This document shows, piece after piece, positions 27,192 through 35,849 of a stretch of DNA of 64,000 nucleotides. The first letter of the stretch is position 1. Every line of letters begins with the position of its first letter. The notes below the pieces were generated by a model. That model did no database searches, had not been told where the DNA came from, and was given only the letters and a program-made list of their open reading frames with translations. Location of the stretch: assembly GCA_051891855.1 (NCBI GenBank), contig JBJFFP010000024.1, positions 1 through 64,000 of the forward strand, in the 5' to 3' direction. The stretch is from SFDP01 sp051891855 (GTDB lineage: Bacteria > Bacillota > Clostridia > Lachnospirales > Lachnospiraceae). The position numbers were made by a program, and so were the translations under genes.

Positions 27192-28715
27192 ATGAAGATA
27201 AACTATCAAAATATACTATCTTGGATATTATTTTTATTCTTGTCCACAATTATGATTATTGCCCTATTTGGGCTGCTGGGAGTTTATGAAGTATGTCCTA
27301 CAGATGAAGCAACCCACGGAGTCAATGCATATGAGATGATTCAAAACGGGAATCTGTGGATTAACACTCTGCGCTATCAGGTGGATTATTATAATACTAA
27401 ACCGCCCCTTATGCTTTGGCTGATTATTCTGGGATACAGGCTTTTCGGATATACGCCTCTGGGGATGAGGTTTTTTTCCGCTGTGGCAGGATTATTAATA
27501 TATCTTCTTACCTTTTTCTTTGTCTACAAAATTCGTGGAAAACTGCAGGCGATTATCTTTTCTGCATTTTTACCGGCATGCACCTGGCTTTTTAACTTCC
27601 ATATGTTTCGTTCCGGGGACATGGATTCTGTTTATACCCTGATTTTTTTGATTGCCGTAATCGCTCTGTACGAAGCCCAGAATAAACTATCTTATCTTTA
27701 TTTGTATGGAATTGCTCTAGGGCTCGCCTTCATGTGCAAAGGTACTCATGCCATAACCATTTTAGGAGTTGGTCTATTATTTGCTCCCTTCCTCTACCAT
27801 AAATGGGGAGTGGCAAAGACAGTATTGCACTACTTCTTCTCTTATACAGCGTCCATACTGGTAATATGCCCCTGGGCCATAGTCAGATTCCGTTTTGACG
27901 GAACAGTGTTCTTCTCCAATCTCATCTTCGGAGAAACATTAGGCCGTGTACAGGGAAGTATTTCCAGTACCGAACGCAGTTATTTTGGCTATATTATTCA
28001 ATTACTCCGAGAGCCAATATGCCTAGTCAGTATGTTTCTTATTTTTATAGCAATAATAATCTATACTTTTCGTTCCTTAAGAATCAATAATGAAAAGAAA
28101 TCACCAAAGATATCCTTGGAAAGCTCTTACTTTTATCTGATTGCAGCCTGGTTTATTGTAGTCATAGGAATCTACAGTATTACCAAATCCGGCTTAGAAT
28201 GGTATATTTATTCTGCCTATATCCCTCTGATTTTAATGGGTTCGGAGGCCTTGTCTTATCTAATAAGAAAAATAAATTTGTATAGTCAATATATAGGGAT
28301 AGCAATGTTGGCAGTTCTTCTTGCTTTTAGTACATTAATCTCAATAAACTCAATCCAAAAATATCCCTGGAAGGGTGATGGCGGCAGTCCCAGAATCGGA
28401 TTTTATCACACGTTGCTGAGAGCACGCGATTTTACAGATGAACTATTTAGCACAAGAACAGCCTATATTGAGAACAACTATAATATTTCTTTTGCTCCAA
28501 ATTATTGGGAGCATGACTATATGTTTTACGCCGTGACAACTCTGGATGTTATATGCAAAGATGGTGGAGTATCTGCCTTTTTGGAAACCGATGATATGGA
28601 AGCAATACTGTTTTTAAGCAAAGATTTATGGGACGAGTATGCCCCTGTGTTGACTGGTTATGTCATTTTAGAAGATTCCGGCTATCTGGTCTTCAGTAAA
28701 GATAGATATGGTTAA
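27192..28715 (+). CDS. GT39 / ArnT-like membrane glycosyltransferase
   Basis: The 507-residue protein has about 11-12 membrane helices and a soluble C-terminal domain of about 100 residues. The first extracytoplasmic loop carries the GT-C acidic motif (CPTDEATHGVNAYEMIQNG) and the PMT/ArnT-type stretch YYNTKPPLMLWLIILGYRLF. Such enzymes move a sugar from polyprenyl phosphate to an acceptor on the outer face of the membrane. The ATG at 27192 is preferred to an upstream TTG (27162); GGGAAAGG lies before it. A downstream acyltransferase gene follows after 63 bases. Confidence 0.85.
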   Translation: MKINYQNILSWILFLFLSTIMIIALFGLLGVYEVCPTDEATHGVNAYEMIQNGNLWINTLRYQVDYYNTKPPLMLWLIILGYRLFGYTPLGMRFFSAVAGLLIYLLTFFFVYKIRGKLQAIIFSAFLPACTWLFNFHMFRSGDMDSVYTLIFLIAVIALYEAQNKLSYLYLYGIALGLAFMCKGTHAITILGVGLLFAPFLYHKWGVAKTVLHYFFSYTASILVICPWAIVRFRFDGTVFFSNLIFGETLGRVQGSISSTERSYFGYIIQLLREPICLVSMFLIFIAIIIYTFRSLRINNEKKSPKISLESSYFYLIAAWFIVVIGIYSITKSGLEWYIYSAYIPLILMGSEALSYLIRKINLYSQYIGIAMLAVLLAFSTLISINSIQKYPWKGDGGSPRIGFYHTLLRARDFTDELFSTRTAYIENNYNISFAPNYWEHDYMFYAVTTLDVICKDGGVSAFLETDDMEAILFLSKDLWDEYAPVLTGYVILEDSGYLVFSKDRYG

Positions 28716-28744
28716 AAAAACACCACCTTTTTACAGAAAATTAA
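28714..28744 (+). repeat. Promoter-region repeat, copy 2
   Basis: Second copy of the element at 27110-27138, starting inside the stop region of the GT39-like gene and leading into the acyltransferase gene. Confidence 0.7.
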
Positions 28745-28758
28745 GTTATGAATAACTC
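28730..28758 (+). promoter_or_regulatory. Candidate promoter of the acyltransferase gene
   Basis: TTTACA (28730-28735) sits in the second repeat copy, 17 bases before TAACTC (28753-28758). The -35 is as good as in copy 1 but the -10 is weak, so expression may be lower or may depend on readthrough. Confidence 0.45.
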
Positions 28759-28778
28759 TTTACCCTACGGAGGCACTG

Positions 28779-29816
28779 ATGAATATCCCTAATTGTTCTT
28801 CTGCATTGGAACGGAGTCCTTGGATTGACCGCATAAAAATATTTGCTGCCTTTCTGGTAGTATTACAGCATAGCATTTCACCTGTGTGGAGTACCTTCCC
28901 GGTAGATACCATTACCTGGAAAATAACGAATCTTATTTTTATTTTCTCCAGAAGTGCCGTTATTCTCTTTTTTATGTGTAGCGGTGCCGGAATGCTCAAG
29001 CACCCCCGTTCCATTGAGAATATTCTGAAAAAAAACGTTCTTCCTCTACTGAAGGTATATTTCTGCTGGATGCTGATTTATGGCTTTTTTGACAGCATAT
29101 CTCTCATCCAAAGCGGATCGGCAAGCATTAGAACCATCTCAAATGCCTTCTTAAAATGTATTCTTTTTGGAAAATATCATACCTGGTTTATCTTTGCTCT
29201 GATAGGGCTTTATTTAATTACACCCTTTCTTTCGAGCATTACGTCTGATTATAAACACATGAGCTTCTTTCTGCTGCTCTCCTTCTTTTTTACCATCCTT
29301 GTGCCCCTGTTAAGCTCTATCTCTCTTTTGGACAGGCTGACTCTCCAATTAAATCATTTTCATCTGAACTATATTACCGGATACATTCTCTACTATATTA
29401 TAGGATATTTTATCAGCAGTCTGGAATGGAAAAAAAGCTACTCCCGCTTTGCTCTTCTTCTTTTTTGCTCCAGCTATATATTTGCTTTTATTTACAGTAC
29501 CGGGATTTCTCTTCGTCGGGGAGCTCCTTCCCAGGAAATCTATGACGAATTTGGTATCTGCGGCTTTTTTATTGCCATATCTGTATTTGCCCTTTTTAAG
29601 GGAAAAAGTATATGGAAGGAGAGAAAAATCTGTACTATTCTTCTGCAGTCCGGCATTGGAATCTACCTTCTCCATCCTTTACTGCTGCCCCTTTTTGAGT
29701 CCTATACAGGGTTGCAGCGAATGGCGGTATCCATAGTCTTATATGGATTGGTGGTATTCATCTGCCAACTGATTAACAGAAGCCGGCTTTTTCAATATTT
29801 ACTGTTAAAATCCTGA
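28779..29816 (+). CDS. Acyltransferase family 3 membrane protein
   Basis: The 345-residue protein has about 10 membrane helices and the acyltransferase-3 pattern: an N-terminal WIDRIKIFAAFLVVLQHS with the conserved His, then VILFFMCSGAGM, and GKYHTWFIFALIGLYLITPFL. These enzymes transfer acetyl or other acyl groups to surface sugars or lipids. CGGAGG lies 5 bases before the ATG. It probably modifies the product of the preceding GT39-like enzyme. Confidence 0.85.
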   Translation: MNIPNCSSALERSPWIDRIKIFAAFLVVLQHSISPVWSTFPVDTITWKITNLIFIFSRSAVILFFMCSGAGMLKHPRSIENILKKNVLPLLKVYFCWMLIYGFFDSISLIQSGSASIRTISNAFLKCILFGKYHTWFIFALIGLYLITPFLSSITSDYKHMSFFLLLSFFFTILVPLLSSISLLDRLTLQLNHFHLNYITGYILYYIIGYFISSLEWKKSYSRFALLLFCSSYIFAFIYSTGISLRRGAPSQEIYDEFGICGFFIAISVFALFKGKSIWKERKICTILLQSGIGIYLLHPLLLPLFESYTGLQRMAVSIVLYGLVVFICQLINRSRLFQYLLLKS

Positions 29817-29845
29817 TTTGTTATCTTTAGTAAGATTGTTTTTCA

Positions 29846-29856
29846 GCCGATATAAT
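29846..29856 (+). promoter_or_regulatory. Sigma-28-like -10 element before the FliD-like gene
   Basis: GCCGATAT (29846-29853) matches the -10 of flagellar sigma factor (SigD/FliA) promoters. The -35 match is poor: TTTAGTAAG lies upstream, not a clean TAAA at 14-16 bases. A sigma-A -10, TATAAT (29851-29856), overlaps it, also without a good -35. Confidence 0.4.
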
Positions 29857-29881
29857 AAAAAATAGCAGCTTATTATGCCCG

Positions 29882-29933
29882 GATGTACATACAAAGGATT
29901 GCAGGAGCGCCGTTTTTCGGTGCGGGGTACATC
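29882..29933 (+). ncRNA. Structured leader RNA before the FliD-like gene
   Basis: GATGTAC (29882-29888) and GTACATC (29927-29933) form a perfect 7-bp closing stem. Inside is a 6-bp hairpin, GCGCCG-TTTTT-CGGTGC (29907-29923, one G-U pair), with an unpaired purine-rich arm ACAAAGGATTGCAGGA. It lies in the 5' untranslated region, ending 36 bases before the ATG. It does not match the c-di-GMP or other riboswitch consensus that I know. It could be a cis-regulatory element or a protein-binding leader. Confidence 0.45.
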
Positions 29934-29969
29934 AGCTATTACTCCATCATGGAAGAAAGGAGAGGGATT

Positions 29970-31283
29970 ATGGCTAATACAATAACAGCTTCTATTTATA
30001 ATTATTACATGACCACGTATGCTCCAAAAAGTGATGGAAGGCTTGACAGTCACAAGAAAAGTGAGCTTAAGGACATTTATAGCAATATTCTGAAAATGAA
30101 TAAGGAAGCTCCTCTTTATATACTGAAGCACAGCGAGGAAACCAAAGCCTTTGCTATTTCCCTGAAAGAGGATGCCCGTCAGCTCCAGCATACTATTCTG
30201 CAGTCTGCCGGGGATAAACAGGACGATTTGTTCAAAAAGAATATTGCTTTTTCCAGCAATGAAAATATACTTTCTGCTGAATATATCGGTGAGGGCGGTT
30301 CCTCAGAAGATATTCCTGTCCACAGCGTAGAAGTAAAGTCTCTGGCAACTCCCCAGATAAATGTAGGCAATTTCCTTAATGCCTATGATTTGGATATAGA
30401 ACCGGGGGAGTATTCCTTTGATATCAGCACAAACGGTATGGGGTATGAATTCCAATATTCTATCTCTGATAAGGACAGTAATTACGATATCCAGGCCAAA
30501 CTATCCCGTTTGGTTAATCAGGCTAACATCGGTCTGAATGCTACCCTGGTTGAAGGAGTGAATAATACCTATGCACTTCGTATTTCTTCGACCCGTACCG
30601 GAAGCAGACCGGGTGCAGATGGTACTTTTAAACCTATTTTCAGCATCAGCGACCACAAGAGTAGCCTGCAAAAGGGGTCTGTAGAATATTTTGGAATGGA
30701 TTATATAATGAGCGTGGCCTCTAATGCCCATTTTAGCGTTGATGGTGAGGAAAACACCTCTCCTTCCAACCATTTTACTATCGGAAAGAACTATCTCATT
30801 AATCTGTTTGGCACCTCTCCTGAGGGCGGAGAATCCGTAACTGTAGGAGTCAAGGCCAACACGGAATCCCTAAAATACAACATTCGCACTCTGGTAGGTG
30901 GATATAACTCCTTTCTTCAGGCCATGGGAGAATATTATGCCAGCCGTTCCGCTACCGGTAAACTGATTCATGAAATCAGCGGAATCAGCAATCTGTATCA
31001 TAATGAACTGGATGCTATTGGTATTACCAAGTCCGAGGATGGCTCCTTGAGCATTGATGATGACCTGCTTTCCCAGGCTGCCGAATCAGATGAGGCCGCT
31101 GATCTGCTGTCACCCCTTAGAGACTTCTCCACCTCTCTTTATAATAAGACAGAGAATATCTCTAGGGATCCCCTTAATTATGCAGATAAAACGATTGTTA
31201 CCTATAAAAATCCGGGTAAGAACTTTCCTAACCCTTATATGACCAGCAATTATAGCGGTCTGTTATTCAACTATTATTGCTGA
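29970..31283 (+). CDS. Orphan FliD-like (flagellar cap / HAP2-like) protein
   Basis: The 437-residue protein starts at ATG 29970 (MANTITASIYNYYMTTYAPK), with AGGAGAGGG just upstream; an earlier in-frame ATG would run through the structured leader. The middle resembles FliD: VHSVEVKSLATPQINVGNFL, then an FDISTNGMGYEFQYSISD segment, SRLVNQANIGLNATLVEG and ALRISSTRTG. The C-terminal part has LDAIGITKSEDGSLSIDDDL, typical of FliD_C. There is no signal peptide, as expected for flagellar export. It ends in an unusual LLFNYYC. No other flagellar gene is near. It may be a true cap protein encoded apart, or a relative with another role. Confidence 0.65.
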   Translation: MANTITASIYNYYMTTYAPKSDGRLDSHKKSELKDIYSNILKMNKEAPLYILKHSEETKAFAISLKEDARQLQHTILQSAGDKQDDLFKKNIAFSSNENILSAEYIGEGGSSEDIPVHSVEVKSLATPQINVGNFLNAYDLDIEPGEYSFDISTNGMGYEFQYSISDKDSNYDIQAKLSRLVNQANIGLNATLVEGVNNTYALRISSTRTGSRPGADGTFKPIFSISDHKSSLQKGSVEYFGMDYIMSVASNAHFSVDGEENTSPSNHFTIGKNYLINLFGTSPEGGESVTVGVKANTESLKYNIRTLVGGYNSFLQAMGEYYASRSATGKLIHEISGISNLYHNELDAIGITKSEDGSLSIDDDLLSQAAESDEAADLLSPLRDFSTSLYNKTENISRDPLNYADKTIVTYKNPGKNFPNPYMTSNYSGLLFNYYC

Positions 31284-31301
31284 ATACCAGTGCATTTTAT
31301 A

Positions 31302-31340
31302 AAACTCATCCCGCTTTTAGCGAGGTGAGTTTTTCTTTGT
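31302..31340 (+). terminator. Terminator after the FliD-like gene
   Basis: AAACTCA (31302-31308) pairs with TGAGTTT (31326-31332), with an inner CGCT/AGCG stem, and TTCTTTG follows. One internal mismatch. Confidence 0.85.
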
Positions 31341-31431
31341 TTTACAAAATTACAACTGTTTTTTGTTGAAATTTTCTCTTTACTTTTTCCTTGTCTTGTT
31401 ATACAATCATACACACAAATTGCATTGGATA

Positions 31432-31459
31432 TTGATTTAGATATTGTGGATTGTATAAT
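31432..31459 (+). promoter_or_regulatory. Promoter of the coiled-coil repeat protein
   Basis: TTGATT (31432-31437), 16 bases, TATAAT (31454-31459), about 60 bases before the ATG. Confidence 0.6.
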
Positions 31460-31521
31460 GAATAAAAATTTGCCTGCATGTCGGTAACTTATTAATTCCG
31501 CAGCAGAAAGGAGGATCTACC

Positions 31522-31971
31522 ATGTTAGATTCCCAAGATATTGAATTATTACAGACTTTGATTGTAGCTCCCCTGAATAAACGCATTGACAGACTGGAGG
31601 AACGCTTTGATCAAATTGATGAGCGTTTCGCCCAACAGGATAAGCGGTGGGAAAAGATTCTTGATGATCGCTTTGCCCAACAGGATAAGCGGTGGGAGAA
31701 GATTCTTGATGATCGCTTTGCCCAACAGGATAAGCGGTGGGAAAAGATTCTTGATGAACGTATATACCGCAGCGAATGTATGCTACTTGAAGAAATGGAT
31801 CGTTTAGAAACCCGTCTCACTAAAAGATTGGATAAAATGCAGGTAAATCTGGATGCACTTAATCAAGTCTACCGAATCGATTTGATAGAAAGAGGTAACT
31901 ATCACCTTTTGGAGGAAAGAGTTACTTCCCTGGAAAAGCGTGTGTCCGCTATTGATTCTATGGGGCACTAA
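31522..31971 (+). CDS. Small coiled-coil protein with internal 15-residue repeats
   Basis: The 149-residue protein is charged and almost wholly helical, with heptad-like spacing of Leu, Ile and Phe. Residues 35-79 are three copies of a 15-residue unit, RFAQQDKRWEKILDD, flanked by degenerate versions (RLEERFDQIDE before). It has no signal peptide or membrane helix. AGGAGG lies 7 bases before the ATG. Similar small coiled-coil proteins occur in Clostridia and some phages without known function. It stands alone between two terminators, so no partner is evident. Confidence 0.75.
   Translation: MLDSQDIELLQTLIVAPLNKRIDRLEERFDQIDERFAQQDKRWEKILDDRFAQQDKRWEKILDDRFAQQDKRWEKILDERIYRSECMLLEEMDRLETRLTKRLDKMQVNLDALNQVYRIDLIERGNYHLLEERVTSLEKRVSAIDSMGH
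31624..31758 (+). repeat. Three tandem 45-bp repeats
   Basis: Units at 31624-31668, 31669-31713 and 31714-31758 differ at only a few bases (for example GAAAAG versus GAGAAG) and keep frame. The near identity at DNA level suggests recent expansion or gene conversion; the number of units may vary between strains. Confidence 0.95.
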
Positions 31972-31996
31972 TTGAATCATTCTAAAATTTGAATCT

Positions 31997-32036
31997 AAAA
32001 AGTGCTTCCGGTTTGATGCCGAAAGCACTTTTTTCT
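31997..32036. terminator. Bidirectional terminator between convergent genes
   Basis: AAAAAGTGCTT pairs with AAGCACTTTTTT around a small inner CGG/CCG stem. A-run and T-run flank the hairpin, so it can end the coiled-coil gene on the plus strand and the protease gene on the minus strand. Confidence 0.88.
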
Positions 32037-32118
32037 TGTTATCCGGTTGTTGCCTCTAAGGGGTTAGGATTAATTGATATTCCACCATTTACTATAAAAG
32101 TATGCTGTCACAGGCTTC

Positions 32119-35100
32119 TTATGGTGTTTTTACATTTACAACTTTAAAAGTATAGCTCTTCTTAGCTGTATTTCCATCTAGCATCGAAAGTGTAACAGTA
32201 TATGTTCCAGGCTTATTACCAATCACCACCAGTTTGCCGGTTGTATTATCAAAACATACTGCCAACCCTTGTTTATTTACTTTGTAGTCTAACTTCCAAC
32301 TAAGTTTACCAGAATGAGTGATAGGACAATATAGCCTAATAGGATACTCTCTGTAATATCCTACCCCTATAGTATTATATCTGCTACTATATCCGTCCGC
32401 CTCAATTCCGGATACATTTCCACAAGTTAAAATAATATATTCAGCACTAACCCCACTACCGTCTGTAGCTGTCGCTGTAATCTTAACCGGAATTTTCACA
32501 TAGGTTAACGCCTTAACACTTCCATTCTTATCCACACTGGCAATTGAAGGATTAGAGCTTACCCAATTAAGTTTTTTTGCTTTGGCATCAATATTGCCAT
32601 GAGAAGTCTCAAATACTGCTGACAATTTTAAGGTTTTCTTATGCGCAACACAATAGGATCTACCCTTTTCAGGTGCCAAGTGTAAAGCCGTTGCGGGATT
32701 GTTTACCGTAACCTTAAAAGTCTTCTTGATATTGGTTCCATCTGTAGACTGAACCGTTATCGTTGCTGAGCCTGTTGCCTTTCCAGTTGCTTTTACTTTA
32801 ACAGAATTCCCACTCTTTATCGCCTCGACTAGATTTTTATTACTGCTAGTAACTGTCCAGTTATCAGTATTTTCACCTTCTACGAGGATATTCACATTTT
32901 TTTCGGTAAGAGCTCCAAAGTTATTACTTACACGGAATAGTGTTTCCGTTTTTACCGGATTCTTTTTATCTGTACCAACAAAAATTCCTGTAATTTTACC
33001 TTTGTTTACCACAAAGTCATATGTGGCAGTTACGTTTGATCCATCTGCTGCTGTTGCTGTTACCGTGTACTGATTCTTAATAACATAAGATGCATCCGTT
33101 AACACCTTGGCATTAACTGTCACTACACCTGTGGTTTTATTTACCTTAACATATTTATCTTCCTCCATGCTCCAGCTAAGTTTCTTATTTGTGGAACTAG
33201 AGGGTAGCACTTCCGCTTTCAGGCTCAATGACTTTCCTGCCGCCACTTGATTAATACCTGAAGCAGAAGTGATGTTAATAGCAGTCACCGGCTGAGTTAC
33301 TGTAACATTAAAGCTATAGCTTTTCCCAAATCCATCCTTTGCCACACCGGTAATTTTGGTTTTACCGGCTTTCAGTCCCTTAATCGTCAAATTATTATCC
33401 TTAGCTGTAACCGAAGCAATGGTAGAATCAGCACTACTCCAAGTAATTTCCTCAGCATTACCTAGTGATGCATCTTTCTTTTTTACCGTAACAGCAACTG
33501 TTTCACCTGACGAGTTTCCAGTACTTACCGTCACATTTGTAGGTTTCACGCTAATGGAAGTAATCTGACTATTTCCTTCTACGACTTTAATTCTAAATGT
33601 AGCAGATTGTCCATTATAACTTCCATCAACACCCTTTACCGTAGCACGAATAGTATATTCTCCGGGACTCACCGTAACATCTTTCGTATCACTTTTAACA
33701 GTTACTACACCATTTTTCACCGTAATTCCTGCCACATTATCATCTACAGTCCACTGTATAGATTTATCTGTAACGTACACAGGACTTAGCGTAGCTGTAA
33801 GCTTAATTGTTTTTCCCTTAGCTATAAGATTGCTTCCTGTAGCAGAAGTGACCGTTACTCCACTTGCATATTTAGGTTTTAATGTATATTTCGCTGTGGT
33901 CACTTTACTTGCCAGCTGATTATTCTCATTAATAGCAATAGCTTTCAATGTAACAGAACCCTTGCCCGTTGCATCGCAAATATCTTTAATATTAATAGCA
34001 CCAGTATAGGGGATTGCTCCATCCGATATACTTCCATTTTTATAGGTAGGATTCTTGCCATTGGTCGTATAATAAATTCTAGAACCTGCACCGGCTGTGA
34101 TAGCAATATTCCAGTCTTCTACTTGATTTACAGTTTTTGTTCCTGCTTTTTCACTAAATACAGGCTGATTAGGAGCTGTAGTCACTCCATCTAAGCCAAG
34201 AGCCTTTGGCAAGCTTACCACGCCTTTACCTAAGCCGGAGCCATTAACTTTAATTGCACTCTTATCCATCAGCTTAAGTAAATTATCGACCCTAGTCTGT
34301 CCTTCACCATCAACGGAATTCCATAACAGTGCTGCTGTTCCTGCAACAACAGGCGTGGCCTGAGAGGTTCCGCTCATATCTTCGTAAAACTCCTTATTAT
34401 TTGTATTTGCAACATCACCAATAAATTCTACACTAGTAGAAAAGATATCTACACCGGGTGCACTGTACCTTACCCAACTTCCATAATTTGAAAAGCTTGC
34501 TTTATGGTTGTTTTTATCCAATGCAGCAACAGCTATTGTTCCTCTATAAGATGCCGGATAAGCCTCACTCTGGGCAGAATCATTACTAGCCGCACAAAAT
34601 ACAGCAAGACCTGCTTCATAGACTGTCTGGTACGCTAATTCTTCCGGCTCACTATATGTCGGACCTGACAAACTCATATTAACAATATTAGCACCATTCT
34701 CAATAGCTAATTGCAGCCCTCCTATGATAGAAAAACTATCACCACTACCAGCATCATTCAGTGCTTTAATTGAAATTAAATCTGCTTCATAGGCAATGCC
34801 TACTCCACCATAATTGTTTTTGTCCGCATTAATAATACCTGCCACATGTGTACCATGGCTATTACCGTCATTACCATTGGTAATCGTATTTTTTGAATCA
34901 GAAGCATATAATGTGACTTCTGCTTTGACATCTTGGTGTCCAGCAAGGATACCGGTATCTAAAACCGCTACCTTAACACCTTTTCCCGTATAACCGGCTT
35001 CCCATGCCTGCTGGGAGCCAATTACATTGTGAAACCACTGATAACTTTCGTCATTTTCCATTAAAAAAGGGTCAACAGGTTTAGTATATGTATTCGTAGA

Positions 35101-35829
35101 AGAAACAATATATCGATAATAATTAGGCCATACAGCAGGCAATAATAATTCTTCCTTTGCTGAAGCAGCCACTGCTGAAGCTACCGAAATCTCTCCTGTT
35201 CCATTCTTATCCTCGAGTGTAATAACCGCAGTCCCCAGAGCATAATCTTTTAATGTACCACCAAAAGCTTCTGCATATTCCTTCGCCAAAGCCTCTGTTT
35301 CTGCTACTACCACAACCTCATCAGTGACATAATCCACTCCTTCAATCATGGTATCTATCTCGTTTATATAAGAACTTAGTTTTTTCTTACTAGCTATTTG
35401 CGCAGAAGAAAGTTGACTTCCCTCCTTTAAGCCTGGAAAAAGTTCTTCCAATCTCTCAACCGTCAACTCATTCATTGATACAGATTCAGACTCTTCCACC
35501 ACTTCAATTTCAACTACAGGCACCTCTGTGATTTCTTCTGTTTCAGAATTTTCCAAGTCCTGTTCTAACTTCTCTTCTAGGTTATCTTCTCTATCGTTCG
35601 CCTCTGTTTCTTCTTCTATTTCTTCCTTTGTTTCTTCCTCCATTTCAACCGAAACTTCTGATTCAACCATCTCATTTTCATCATCTTCTAACTGAATTAC
35701 CTCAGCAGTCTCCTCAACTGCCTCCAAACCATTGTCAGATTGAGCCGCCATTGCAATGCTCCCTTCACCCATAAACAGAGCAAAGGTCATTATCAAGGCA
35801 ACCGTACGTAGAGCTAGTCTTTTTTTCAT
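32119..35829 (-). CDS. Secreted subtilisin-family (S8) protease with Big_2 domains
   Basis: The 1236-residue protein has a signal peptide (about 1-28, ending AMA) and a very acidic linker (about 30-118). A propeptide-like domain (about 165-240) follows. The S8 catalytic domain has Asp291 (VAVLDTG), His325 (NSHGTHVAG), the oxyanion Asn in AASND and Ser489 (MSGTSQATPVVAG). After it come a chitobiase-type beta domain and about six Ig-like Big_2 repeats (about 650-1236). No membrane anchor or LPXTG is seen, so it is released or held by the repeats. It lies 20 bases after a small gene encoding a propeptide-like protein and is co-transcribed with it. Confidence 0.93.
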   Translation of the reverse strand: MKKRLALRTVALIMTFALFMGEGSIAMAAQSDNGLEAVEETAEVIQLEDDENEMVESEVSVEMEEETKEEIEEETEANDREDNLEEKLEQDLENSETEEITEVPVVEIEVVEESESVSMNELTVERLEELFPGLKEGSQLSSAQIASKKKLSSYINEIDTMIEGVDYVTDEVVVVAETEALAKEYAEAFGGTLKDYALGTAVITLEDKNGTGEISVASAVAASAKEELLLPAVWPNYYRYIVSSTNTYTKPVDPFLMENDESYQWFHNVIGSQQAWEAGYTGKGVKVAVLDTGILAGHQDVKAEVTLYASDSKNTITNGNDGNSHGTHVAGIINADKNNYGGVGIAYEADLISIKALNDAGSGDSFSIIGGLQLAIENGANIVNMSLSGPTYSEPEELAYQTVYEAGLAVFCAASNDSAQSEAYPASYRGTIAVAALDKNNHKASFSNYGSWVRYSAPGVDIFSTSVEFIGDVANTNNKEFYEDMSGTSQATPVVAGTAALLWNSVDGEGQTRVDNLLKLMDKSAIKVNGSGLGKGVVSLPKALGLDGVTTAPNQPVFSEKAGTKTVNQVEDWNIAITAGAGSRIYYTTNGKNPTYKNGSISDGAIPYTGAINIKDICDATGKGSVTLKAIAINENNQLASKVTTAKYTLKPKYASGVTVTSATGSNLIAKGKTIKLTATLSPVYVTDKSIQWTVDDNVAGITVKNGVVTVKSDTKDVTVSPGEYTIRATVKGVDGSYNGQSATFRIKVVEGNSQITSISVKPTNVTVSTGNSSGETVAVTVKKKDASLGNAEEITWSSADSTIASVTAKDNNLTIKGLKAGKTKITGVAKDGFGKSYSFNVTVTQPVTAINITSASGINQVAAGKSLSLKAEVLPSSSTNKKLSWSMEEDKYVKVNKTTGVVTVNAKVLTDASYVIKNQYTVTATAADGSNVTATYDFVVNKGKITGIFVGTDKKNPVKTETLFRVSNNFGALTEKNVNILVEGENTDNWTVTSSNKNLVEAIKSGNSVKVKATGKATGSATITVQSTDGTNIKKTFKVTVNNPATALHLAPEKGRSYCVAHKKTLKLSAVFETSHGNIDAKAKKLNWVSSNPSIASVDKNGSVKALTYVKIPVKITATATDGSGVSAEYIILTCGNVSGIEADGYSSRYNTIGVGYYREYPIRLYCPITHSGKLSWKLDYKVNKQGLAVCFDNTTGKLVVIGNKPGTYTVTLSMLDGNTAKKSYTFKVVNVKTP

Positions 35830-35849
35830 TTTTATCCCCCTTGTATTTT

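Noticed and set aside
29882..29933. c-di-GMP riboswitch before the FliD-like gene
   Set aside because: The element is only about 52 bases and lacks the conserved segments of the class I and class II aptamers.
29883..29969. N-terminal extension of the FliD-like gene
   Set aside because: It would run through the hairpin leader and has no ribosome site; the ATG at 29970 has AGGAGAGGG just upstream.
31624..31758. Regular repeats that might suggest a CRISPR array
   Set aside because: The 45-bp units are directly adjacent without spacers and are in frame within a coding sequence.
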